DNA from: CAADGV01 sp040290295
Lineage (GTDB): Bacteria; Bacteroidota; Ignavibacteria; UBA10030; UBA6906
Direction: 5' to 3'
Length of the DNA: 64,000 bases
NCBI GenBank assembly: GCA_040290295.1
Contig: PSMW01000011.1
Location: forward strand, 1-64,000
Shown in pieces: positions 1 to 7,318 of this stretch. Each line of letters begins with the position of its first letter. Position 1 is the stretch's first letter. Made by a program: the position numbers and the translations under genes. The notes below the pieces were generated by a model. That model saw nothing but the letters and a program-made list of their open reading frames with translations, searched no databases and was not told where the DNA came from.

Positions 1-33
1 AACCGTTGTCGTAGTGCGGAAGAGCCTGCGCTT

Positions 34-385
34 CTAAGAGATTGGGTGGGTAAGCTCATCCCGGAGAATTCCTGTGCGGGTCTTGCCTCCCGATGATTCG
101 AGGACAACCCAGTCACCGTAGTGAAAAGCGCGCTCCAAGAGGTCCGTTTTCATTTCTTCGAGCGTCCGTTCGATTCCGGCAAGTCGGTCATCATGAAGCG
201 CGAGTTGCTTCGAGTGTTCTTTAAGAATCGTCGAATGCTCTTTGAGAATCGTGGGATGCTCGAGGAGAATATCTGTGTGCCCCACGAGGGTTCCGTCAAT
301 GGAAGCCAACTTTCCAATGAGGACGTCCATCCGACCTATGAGCTCGTCAAGTTTCTTGATTGAGGGAGCCGTTTTGTTTAGCCAT
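34..385 (-). CDS. small coiled-coil protein of unknown function, probable frameshift near the start
   Basis: I do not recognise this gene. The open frame from 330 down to 34 encodes 98 residues with a heptad-like first half (repeated ILKEH and further I/L spacing) that should form a coiled coil, and a short C-terminal tail. Upstream there is a clear AAGGAG with an ATG at 385, six bases apart, but that ATG is one frame out: it would read only twelve codons. Removing one base in the CCC run near 365 joins the two into a protein beginning MAKQNGSSIKKLDELIGRMD, which continues the amphipathic pattern. So the true start is probably 385 with an extra base in the sequence; the internal ATG at 330 is the fallback. 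No neighbour hints at a role. Confidence 0.5.
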
Positions 386-502
386 AGAATACTCCTTTCT
401 CAGACGTAATATGGGAAAACCAGCGTTGAAGTTCAAACTCTTCAATGATCCAATTGAGTCATTGAATATCGCAATGCAATTGAGGAGTTTGTTCCAACCA
501 AC

Positions 503-941
503 ATGACAGCAATCCGTGTAGCAATCAATAGAGGATCACGACGATTTCCGCGAGAGCCTTGTGCACGTGCTAAAATTCTCCGAGGGTTTCTCGTGTGTCG
601 GCTCGTTTGCGAGTGTGGAGGAAGCGGTACGAAAATNNNNNNNNNNGGACCGCCGATGTGCTCCTGCTCGATATTCACCTCCCGGAAAAGTCGGGCACGG
701 ACAGCATTAAGGGTTGAAATCCCGCGCTCCCTCCATGTTCATCATTATGATAACGGTATTTGATGATAACGACAATGTTTTCAAGGCGATCGTGAACGGC
801 GCCGACGGCTACATCCTCAAGAAAACGCCTCCGGCACAAGTGCTGAGCGCCATCCAAGACGCCGCCTCGGGCAACCCGATGACGCCATAGATCGCATGCC
901 GCGAGATCGAACTCTTCAAACATTTCGCTTACGATGCATAG
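503..941 (+). pseudogene. remnant of a NarL/FixJ-type response regulator receiver domain
   Basis: Read across frames, this stretch encodes a receiver domain: an IRVAI strand, then an IEDHDDFRESL acidic pocket, the LLLDIHLPEKSG phospho-acceptor segment and a YILKK motif with the conserved lysine. It is broken by an extra A near 527, a ten-base N run (637-646), a missing A near 710 and a TAG at 888. The next stop is at 939, and no helix-turn-helix domain follows, so the output half is absent. It resembles the regulator at 27006-27664 closely enough to be a paralogue (shared IRVAI, LPEKSG and LKK-P segments). Multiple lesions plus a missing domain make this a genuine pseudogene rather than one sequencing error. 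Confidence 0.75.
637..646. other. assembly gap (10 N) inside the response-regulator remnant
   Basis: Ten N. The flanking receiver-domain segments suggest that only a few residues are missing, and the true length is unknown. Confidence 0.95.
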
Positions 942-1043
942 GAGGATCATTTAGTTGGTTGCCGGCAAAGACGTGCAGACTCGTCGTGCATTGCTACTAC
1001 GATGATCTTTTGTCTCTTGCACATGGCGAGCCCCGTGCTCGTT

Positions 1044-1331
1044 TCACCTGCTCTTCCACCACTCCCACAGGATGATGCTCGATGTGATCAAGCTGAAGCC
1101 AAAGAGATAATCCTCCACCGGGATCGTTCCGATGCGGAGGGCGATCTGAAAGGACTCTCCGTACAACACGATCGGTCGCCACGTGAGGTAACCGTTGACG
1201 ATCGTTTTGAAGGCGAACATTATTCCGATGAAAATCCAAAACCTCGCTTGATGTACCAGATGGGTTTTCAGGAGGCGATCAGCACATACCACAACGATGA
1301 CTGACGCCACCGCAGCATAGGTGTATTCCAT
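1044..1331 (-). CDS. crtYd: lycopene cyclase subunit, CrtYd-type
   Basis: This 95-residue membrane protein has about three hydrophobic helices and the PVEDYLFG signature of the small-subunit lycopene cyclase domain. It is the second half of a heterodimeric cyclase that closes an ionone ring on an end of lycopene; both subunits sit in the membrane. The ATG at 1331 shares its A with the TGA of the upstream crtYc gene, so translation is coupled. It is the last gene of the carotenoid operon. Length and motif match the family. Whether the pair makes beta or epsilon rings, and one ring or two, cannot be read from the sequence. Confidence 0.85.
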   Translation of the reverse strand: MEYTYAAVASVIVVVCADRLLKTHLVHQARFWIFIGIMFAFKTIVNGYLTWRPIVLYGESFQIALRIGTIPVEDYLFGFSLITSSIILWEWWKSR

Positions 1332-1639
1332 CAATCTTTCCTCAGAAAATACTTTACAGACTCCCAAACGAAGATCGAAACGAAAGCGACGACAGGGAAG
1401 AAGAGATATTCTTCCAAGGGCAGTTCGAGAACCCAGACGCCGATGACATAGTGTGGATTGAACGACCAGTGACCGCGCGCAGCGGCAATCAAATCCCATA
1501 TCCAGTACACAAACGAGATCACTGCAAGGGTTGTCAGTAGCGCACGACGATACTTCCAGAGAGAAATATTCTTGTCGCGACTCAGCAAGAGGGGCGCTGC
1601 GAGCGTTGCGAGGAGGACTGCGAGGTATTCAATGTTCAT
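1331..1639 (-). CDS. crtYc: lycopene cyclase subunit, CrtYc-type
   Basis: Encodes 102 residues with three predicted membrane helices and the PLEEYLFF motif typical of the CrtYc/CrtYd lycopene cyclase family. The start MNIEYL at 1639 overlaps the cruF stop as ATGA, which favours it over the in-frame start 45 bases upstream that would overlap cruF. Together with crtYd it should form the functional cyclase. Separate c and d subunits are classic in Gram-positive actinobacteria; archaea and some Bacteroidota carry fused or paired versions, so the split arrangement fits this group. Confidence 0.85.
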   Translation of the reverse strand: MNIEYLAVLLATLAAPLLLSRDKNISLWKYRRALLTTLAVISFVYWIWDLIAAARGHWSFNPHYVIGVWVLELPLEEYLFFPVVAFVSIFVWESVKYFLRKD

Positions 1640-2451
1640 AGTGAAATCTCCCGGTGCATCATTGTGTGGTGGCGCAGCCTCCACAAGATGGCTGTCATCC
1701 CGACGACGAGCATTGCGATTACCACGTGGCTTGCATACTTAAACAGGCTATCGGCGATGAGGAACAATCCGAACTGAAGAAGAAACACGAGCAAGCTCGT
1801 CTTGAGTACCGCCCTTGTAGGTATCGCTGCAGGCAGCGGATCGTATCGTTCCAACAGAAAGACCGCTGAGGCCGAGAGGACGAACCAACTTGCGTAGTTC
1901 TGCAATGGGATCCTGCCTTCTGTCCACTGCCAATACGATTCGATATACGATGCCATCGGCTCGAGGGCGATATCGAAAGCGAGTGTGAGAATACCTGCCG
2001 CCAGCGCAGTGGCGATACCCGGTGGGAAGACTGCACGTGCAATTGTTCGCGTGATCATAATGGTGGTGTACCATGCAGCGGCGATGGCCACCGGTACACC
2101 TACGAGGCGAAAGCCAAGAGCATCGGTGTACGTGTATGCGCCGAACGGAAGGCCTGTGCGTATACCGATGTACTCGACAATACAGGCTCCTGCAAAAAGC
2201 ACGAGAGCAAGCACCACATTGCGACGCACGCTCCTGACGCGTGCCTCAGAGAGCAACACCACTGCCGTTGATAAGAACAGGATGATGGACGCTGTCCAAG
2301 AAAAGCGCTCCGGCAGCAGGTCGGTTGCAATGAAGACGTATCCGCAAAGCAACAACACAACCCAGACGAAGAGGAGGGCGCGAAACGCCATCCCGTACCC
2401 ATTCGAACCGAATCCGTCAGAGAGCCGATCAAGGAATTGTTTGATGGACAT
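1636..2451 (-). CDS. cruF: CruF-family carotenoid hydratase, multi-pass membrane protein
   Basis: Encodes 271 residues with about seven hydrophobic helices. The central segment EYIGIRTGLPFGAYTYTD and the later LEPMASYIESYWQW match the COG2324 family (CruF, bisanhydrobacterioruberin hydratase). In green sulfur and related bacteria CruF adds water across the 1',2' double bond of the open end of a carotenoid, creating the hydroxyl to which CruC attaches a sugar. The gene starts two bases after the stop of the upstream SRPBCC-like gene and overlaps crtYc by four bases, in an operon with a glycosyltransferase and an acyltransferase, exactly the partners expected for a glycosylated carotenoid. Confidence 0.85.
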   Translation of the reverse strand: MSIKQFLDRLSDGFGSNGYGMAFRALLFVWVVLLLCGYVFIATDLLPERFSWTASIILFLSTAVVLLSEARVRSVRRNVVLALVLFAGACIVEYIGIRTGLPFGAYTYTDALGFRLVGVPVAIAAAWYTTIMITRTIARAVFPPGIATALAAGILTLAFDIALEPMASYIESYWQWTEGRIPLQNYASWFVLSASAVFLLERYDPLPAAIPTRAVLKTSLLVFLLQFGLFLIADSLFKYASHVVIAMLVVGMTAILWRLRHHTMMHREISL

Positions 2452-2453
2452 CG

Positions 2454-3002
2454 TCAGTCGTTCATCGTGCGTTGAAGGAGTCGGTTATACAGTTCTCGAT
2501 TCGAACTTGCGATGAACTCTTGAAGCATGTCGTCCATTTCCGCTTTCATTCTCGATTCGATGAATGCTTCACCGAGAAGCGGAGCCATTCAGTGTATTGC
2601 GAAGCCGTTCTCCCTCTCCAGGCGGAGGCGGAGCGTTATCGAGATTCTTGTCGAGCGTTCGGACTCGGGCTTGATCAGCACGGCACAGTACATATAGTTT
2701 GGGTCGTTGGGAGTGAGCGACTCATAAATGGTTAGCGAGTCCCCTTCGGAGCGCTTGCTGATCGTGAAGTCGGTGCGCAATGTGCCGGCGAGTGGGACGC
2801 GTTTCTCAGTTTGGTAAAGGTAGATGTTCTCGCCAATATTCTTGACCGCCAGAACGCCGGGCATGTGCCGTTCGAACAAACCGATGTCATCTGCGAAGTC
2901 GGCTAGGAGTTCGCGCCTGAGGTCGATCGTGTAGGCAACCTCCGTAGCAACATCGACGGTGAATCCACTGTTCATGAAAACGAGAAGTGCAAGCAATTTC
3001 AT
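2454..3002 (-). CDS. SRPBCC/START-like protein of the carotenoid operon, interrupted by an in-frame TGA
   Basis: From ATG 3002 (preceded by GGAGAA within the end of the upstream gene) the frame runs 137 codons to a TGA at 2589-2591 and then continues in the same frame for another 44 codons to 2454. The continuation (MAPLLGEAFIESRMKAEMDD onward) has the amphipathic C-terminal helix expected of a SRPBCC fold, and the stop sits where a tryptophan (TGG) would be natural. The first half shows the alternating strands of such a domain. Function is unknown; I infer a lipid- or pigment-binding accessory role from the operon only. The TGA is either a nonsense mutation, which would remove the last helix, or a base error. 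A short hydrophobic N-terminus is visible, but I would not call it a signal peptide. Confidence 0.6.
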
Positions 3003-3003
3003 T

Positions 3004-4197
3004 TCATTCTCCTTGGGTAAAATGATGGGATGGTATTGACGTCTCGCCACGCGTGAGTGGATAAATGCGTCCCTTCCAGCGTAGTCCACCTGCGAAGAGT
3101 GCCCAGCGAATGGAGTTGACAGCAATGCCGATCACAATCGCCATAGCGACAGGATCAAGGAGGATCGGAAGAAGTGCTAGTGAAAACCTGAGAGAGAGCA
3201 TCGAACGAATGGTAACCAACAGCCCTACGTGTGCAAGGGCAAGCGGAATCCACGAGTCGCTGAGAGCCGAGCCGCGTGCAAACAAATCCCACACTCCGAC
3301 GAGAGTCAGAACAAAGGGCACCGCGGACGTGACAAGGTTGAAGACCATGACGAACGTAATTGCTGCCAGAGAGTATCGGAATACAGGAAAGAGGTTTTGG
3401 GAGAAGCCCTCCCAAATTTCGCGCAGGGATCGGTACATGCGCGTCGTAACCAACTCCTTTCCATCCATCACACGCAAGCGAAAGCCGTGTCTCTTGATCG
3501 AGCGCGCTAACCACACATCTTCGACGAGTGCATCTTTGACCGCTTCATGTCCGCCGATGGCTTCGTAAGCAGAACGACGGAAGAGGATGAACTGTCCGTT
3601 TGCCATGGCAAGTTGAGGTTTGCGCGTGTGGTGCACGAGCGGAAAAGGGAGCGTGGTGAACGTGACAAAGTGCAGCATCGGCATGACGGCTTTCTCCCAG
3701 AGAGAGCGAAGTTCGAGCGATGGGAACAGCGACAACAGGTCGGCGTTGGAGCGTTCCAGCGCCGCAACGGCATTTGCAATGCTCGCAGTGGAATGCTTGG
3801 TATCGGCGTCCGTGAAGAGAAGCAGTTCACCGCGCGCCGCTTTCGAGAGTTGGTGACAGGCAAAACATTTTCCGACCCATCCCGGCGGCAATGGCTCGCC
3901 GCGAACGATGCGAACATGCGGGATTCGTGATTCCCACGTACGAAGTATTTCCTACGTTCCGTCCTCCGAACGGTCGTCCAGAACGATGATTTCGTAATGC
4001 GGATACTTTTGTGCGACGAGCGAGGAGGGGCAGGTGTCGATCGTTTGCGCTTCGTTGCGCGCTGGAATGAGCACCGAAACGAACGGCGCTGTCCGTGGCT
4101 TCCACGTTCTCCGAATGCGCGGGATGGTAAGCACGTTCACTATGGCGATGGTCGTCATAATGACAAGAACGAGAAAGACGATCTGGGTGTACAGCAT
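3004..4197 (-). CDS. cruC: family 2 glycosyltransferase, CruC-like, interrupted by an in-frame TAG
   Basis: A single frame from ATG 4197 to 3004 (398 codons) encodes an N-terminal membrane helix, the GT2 start VSVLIPARNEAQTI, DDRSEDGT, the TDAD metal-binding motif, the VEDVWLAR acceptor loop and three or four C-terminal membrane helices. This is the membrane layout of carotenoid glycosyltransferases, which attach a hexose to a hydroxylated end group. A TAG at 3952-3954 follows DDRSEDGT directly and cuts the protein at residue 81. Everything after it stays in frame, so this is a point change rather than an indel. A TTG at 3891 could restart translation but would omit the nucleotide-binding half. 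The ATG shares its A with the acyltransferase stop. The symbol is given by operon analogy. Confidence 0.7.
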
Positions 4198-4924
4198 CAG
4201 TAATTCATTCTCCTGAGGTGATCCAGCCGGACATTTATCGAGGCCCTGCCTCGAAGGAGAATGTGGTATTTTTCCAAACTTGCCCCGACAATATCGCTGC
4301 GCAGGCGATCGAGAAGTTCTGTCACGGTCGTTTCCAGCGTTCGGGTAAGCGCTGTGACGACGCACGGAGTTGTCACGACGATCGGCGTGCCGAAGAGGGT
4401 GAAGGCATCGGGTCGTTGTTCGTTCGAGAATTCATAACGATGGGCGAAGGGGAGGACTTGCACGGGTCTTCCGGCGATCGAGATGATGCGTGCAGCTCCC
4501 GATGCGAAACGGAGCGGGCGCGTATCGTTTGGTTGCATAATTCCTTGCGGATAGATCCACACGAATCTCTTCGGACGATCGAAGAGTTGTGCTGCGTACT
4601 GTACCGAACGCAGAGCATCACGCTTGATACCACGGTTCACCGAAAAGCACCAAGCCATCTGAAGAACGGGTACCGTACCAACTGTTGTTCTTCCATTATC
4701 AAGTACGGATCGCAGTCGAAAACCTCTCGCGCGAAGAACAGTTCGATCAACCCATCCCACCAGCAACTATGATTTCCGATGCACACAACGGGAAGATGCG
4801 GGTCGAGATAACGAACATGATCAAGTCCAGCCGCACGTACGGAGGCAAAGTGCTTCTGCAACAACCGCCGATTGTAGAGGCGGAACACCCGCTGGAACAA
4901 CACCGATTTTCTTGCCTCGATCAT
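4197..4924 (-). CDS. 1-acyl-sn-glycerol-3-phosphate-type acyltransferase, CruD-like, frameshifted
   Basis: Two overlapping frames give one PlsC-type acyltransferase of about 242 residues. The first part holds the catalytic H-x4-D motif in GNHSCWWDG; the second holds YPQGIMQP, the equivalent of the FPEG motif, and the C-terminal helices. The frames join at a T4 run (4643-4646 on the plus strand), where a fifth T would read WLGAFSVNRG straight through, so one base is missing. The start at 4924 overlaps the upstream stop as ATGA. Beside the glycosyltransferase and cruF it most likely acylates the carotenoid sugar, as CruD does in Chlorobaculum. A phospholipid acyltransferase role is the alternative. 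Confidence 0.7.
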
Positions 4925-5346
4925 CGGAGCACCCGTTCGATTGCACGTCGCCGAAACGCAAAAATCGCCGTCAGCCCGATGCCGATGAAGGGCGCAACCC
5001 ACCAGCGTGGATCGCACACAACTTCGTCAGTCAGCAGTGTGCCGTCATCTACCGGCTCATAGCGATGCACATGCCGCCACGTGCGCAGAAGTTTGCCTTG
5101 CGAGGTATCGACGAAGAACGAGCCGGGGTGGACCTGTTCGATGAATGAACGCCATCGCATCGCGAAGATGATGAAGTCCAATTCGATGTCGAATGTTTTT
5201 CCTTCTTCAACGGCGGTATCTTCCGCAAGAATGCGCAGGCGAGGGAACGGCGGCGAGATTTTTGCCAGATTCCGCAGGTCGCTGTAGAACGCAGCGACCC
5301 GTGTCAAAGGCGCATGCACTACCTGTCGATAGACGAAACGCTTCAG
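4921..5346 (-). CDS. SRPBCC family protein (polyketide cyclase/dehydrase-like)
   Basis: Encodes about 141 residues starting LKRFVYRQVVHAP, a typical first strand of the START-like fold, followed by VAAFYSDLRNLAKISPP, the helix that opens coenzyme Q-binding/cyclase relatives, and a TDEVVCDPRWWVAPFIG C-terminal region. The only sensible start is a CTG at 5346, which overlaps the crtI stop (CTGA); no ATG, GTG or TTG lies at the right place, so the start codon itself may be damaged or miscalled. Proteins of this type recur in carotenoid clusters of this group. They are thought to bind hydrophobic ligands, but the role here is not known. Confidence 0.7.
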   Translation of the reverse strand: MKRFVYRQVVHAPLTRVAAFYSDLRNLAKISPPFPRLRILAEDTAVEEGKTFDIELDFIIFAMRWRSFIEQVHPGSFFVDTSQGKLLRTWRHVHRYEPVDDGTLLTDEVVCDPRWWVAPFIGIGLTAIFAFRRRAIERVLR

Positions 5347-6832
5347 ATTCCCTCCCGGCGACGAATTAAGTCCGCAGTGTGTTTTCCCGAGAGAAGCACC
5401 AACGGAATGCCTCCGCCGGGGTGAACCGTACCGCCGGCGAAATACAAGTGTCCGATGCGTGATGCTGCGTTCCCGTGCCGCAAGAAAGCGGAACGCCGAC
5501 TGTTGGACGACATTCCGTACAACGTACCACGCCAAGCGTTGTATTGCGACTCGAAATCTACCGGAGTGATCATCTTCTCTACCTCGATTTTGTCTTCCTC
5601 GATGCAGATATCCATACCGGCGAGTTTTTGGAGGATGATCGTCCGGTATTCACTCCTCCATCTCGACCACTCGCACTGTTGCGCCGCAGGTGTGGTTTCA
5701 AGCGCCGGCGTGTTGGCAAGCACGAAAAGGTTCGAACATCCCTCGGGGCATGCTGTGCGTCGGTGAACGAGGTATTACACACATACACGGTCGGGTCTGC
5801 AGGGATCGTTCGTCGCTCTACTAACGCATCGAACTCGGATTCATAGTTTGCCGAAAAGAAAATGTTGTGATGAAGTAGAGACGGAAATCGTTGACGTACG
5901 CCAATCATCAACACAAATCCGCTGAGCGACGGCTCATAGGAACTGAATCGTCGTTCGTTCAACCCAAGCAACGAACGGTAGGTATAATCGACATCGGCAT
6001 TGGAAACAACGACATCGGCGCGAATCTGTCCGCCTAAAGCGAGGACTACAGCACGCGCTCTATTCTGCTCGACGATGATACGAACGACCGCAGCCTCGGT
6101 CCGAATAACGACGCCGAGTGACTGCGCAAGTTGGAGGAGTGCATCCGCAAGCCGGTACATACCACCGGTAATGTACCATCCCCCAAACGCAAACTCGACG
6201 TACGGAATGATGAGAAGCGTCGCCGGTGCTCGATACGGCGTTGAGCCGTTCTACGTTGCAAAGCGATTGAAGAGTTGCTGCAACCGACGATCCCGAAAGA
6301 ACGACGAGACGGCAGTGCTGTACCTGCGAAACGGGTCGAGATGCACCAGGCGTGGTACAAACCGAAGGTTGCGAAGCACATTGTGCACGCTGAGCGACCA
6401 CAATGGCTGGTAGAGAAATGCTTCAGCGGTCGCATCGTAGAGACGCTTGCCATGCTCCATGAAGCGCAGAAACGAATCGGCATCGTTGCGGTGCAGTGTT
6501 GCTATGGCCTCGCGCATCTCACTGAGATGCGTCGAAGCATCCAGATGTGTCCCGTCGGTCCAGCGATAGCGGCACAACGGCTCTACCTGTACCAACTGCA
6601 GGAAGTCTTCGACGCGACGACCAACAGCGGTAAAGAGTTCCTCGACGATGAACGGCATGGTGAGGAGGGATGGACCGGTGTCGAATGTGTAGCCATGCTG
6701 TTGCACGATGTTCATCTTACCTCCCACGCGATCGTTCTTCTCGAGCACCGTAACATGAAAGCCCGCATGCGCGAGCCGAATCGCCGTTGCGAGTCCTCCT
6801 AAGCCTGCACCGATGACAACTACCTGTTTCAT
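5343..6832 (-). CDS. crtI: phytoene desaturase CrtI, interrupted by TAG and a frameshift
   Basis: The reading from 6832 to 5343 is about 496 codons, the normal CrtI length. The N-terminus is an FAD-binding Rossmann motif (VVVIGAGLGGLATAIRLA), and the C-terminus carries the family signature FAGGTVHPGGGIPLVLLSG. Two lesions are visible. A TAG at 6251-6253 replaces the tyrosine of the conserved FNRFATYNGS motif. At a C4 run (5745-5748) a fifth C is needed to join the NTSFTDAQHAP segment to the FVLANTPALE segment. The enzyme would introduce the double bonds that turn phytoene into lycopene. It overlaps crtZ by four bases. As sequenced it could not give a full protein, and no second copy is in the window. 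Confidence 0.85.
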
Positions 6833-7283
6833 ACAGGCTCTTCATCCCTCACGTTGACGGCGCTGAGGCGATGGCGTCGAATGACGAACAGCAAACCGTA
6901 TGGTTCACCGCCGGTTCGGTGGTGAAGTGCATGTGCCCTCTTGAGCGTGGTCAGAAACGGCAAGCGAATCTTCAGCCATTTCGCGCGACGATGAATGTAG
7001 AGGTCGTGAATAAGAAAATACGTCAGTCCGTACGCACTGATACCGATACCGGCAGCGACCAGTTCGCTCCTGCCGGGATCACTCAGCCGTAGAGGAGAAG
7101 AGCGATCGTCACCGTTGCAAAGATCATCGGGAAAATATCGTTCCACTCGAAGATGCCCGTTCGCGGCTCATGGTGACTCTTATGCAAAATCCAGCCGATG
7201 CCGTGATAGATGTAGCGATGCGCCAAGTAGGAAACGAACTCCATGATTGCAAACGATGTCACAGCGATGAGTATTTCTTTCAC
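6829..7283 (-). CDS. crtZ: beta-carotene hydroxylase CrtZ, frameshifted
   Basis: Starts at a GTG (7283) with GGAG upstream. The first frame has EFVSYLAHRYIYHGIGWILHKSHHEPRTG, with the histidine boxes of the di-iron fatty-acid-hydroxylase superfamily; the second frame supplies HDLYIHRR and HALHHRTGGEPYGLL, the remaining boxes. The frames join at a GG dinucleotide (7087-7088), where a third G would read LLLYGLSDPGRSEL, so a single base is missing. The joined protein is about 151 residues, as expected. CrtZ hydroxylates C-3 of ionone rings. It is the first gene of the carotenoid operon, 35 bases downstream of the TonB receptor gene. Confidence 0.85.
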
Positions 7284-7318
7284 TGCATTCTCCGTACCAG
7301 TGGGTATGGGTTTACTGG

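Noticed and set aside
3952..6253. Amber codons read as an amino acid (pyrrolysine or suppressor)
   Set aside because: Only two amber interruptions are seen, both in a damaged region, and many other genes end normally at TAG or TGA. No suppressor tRNA is visible.
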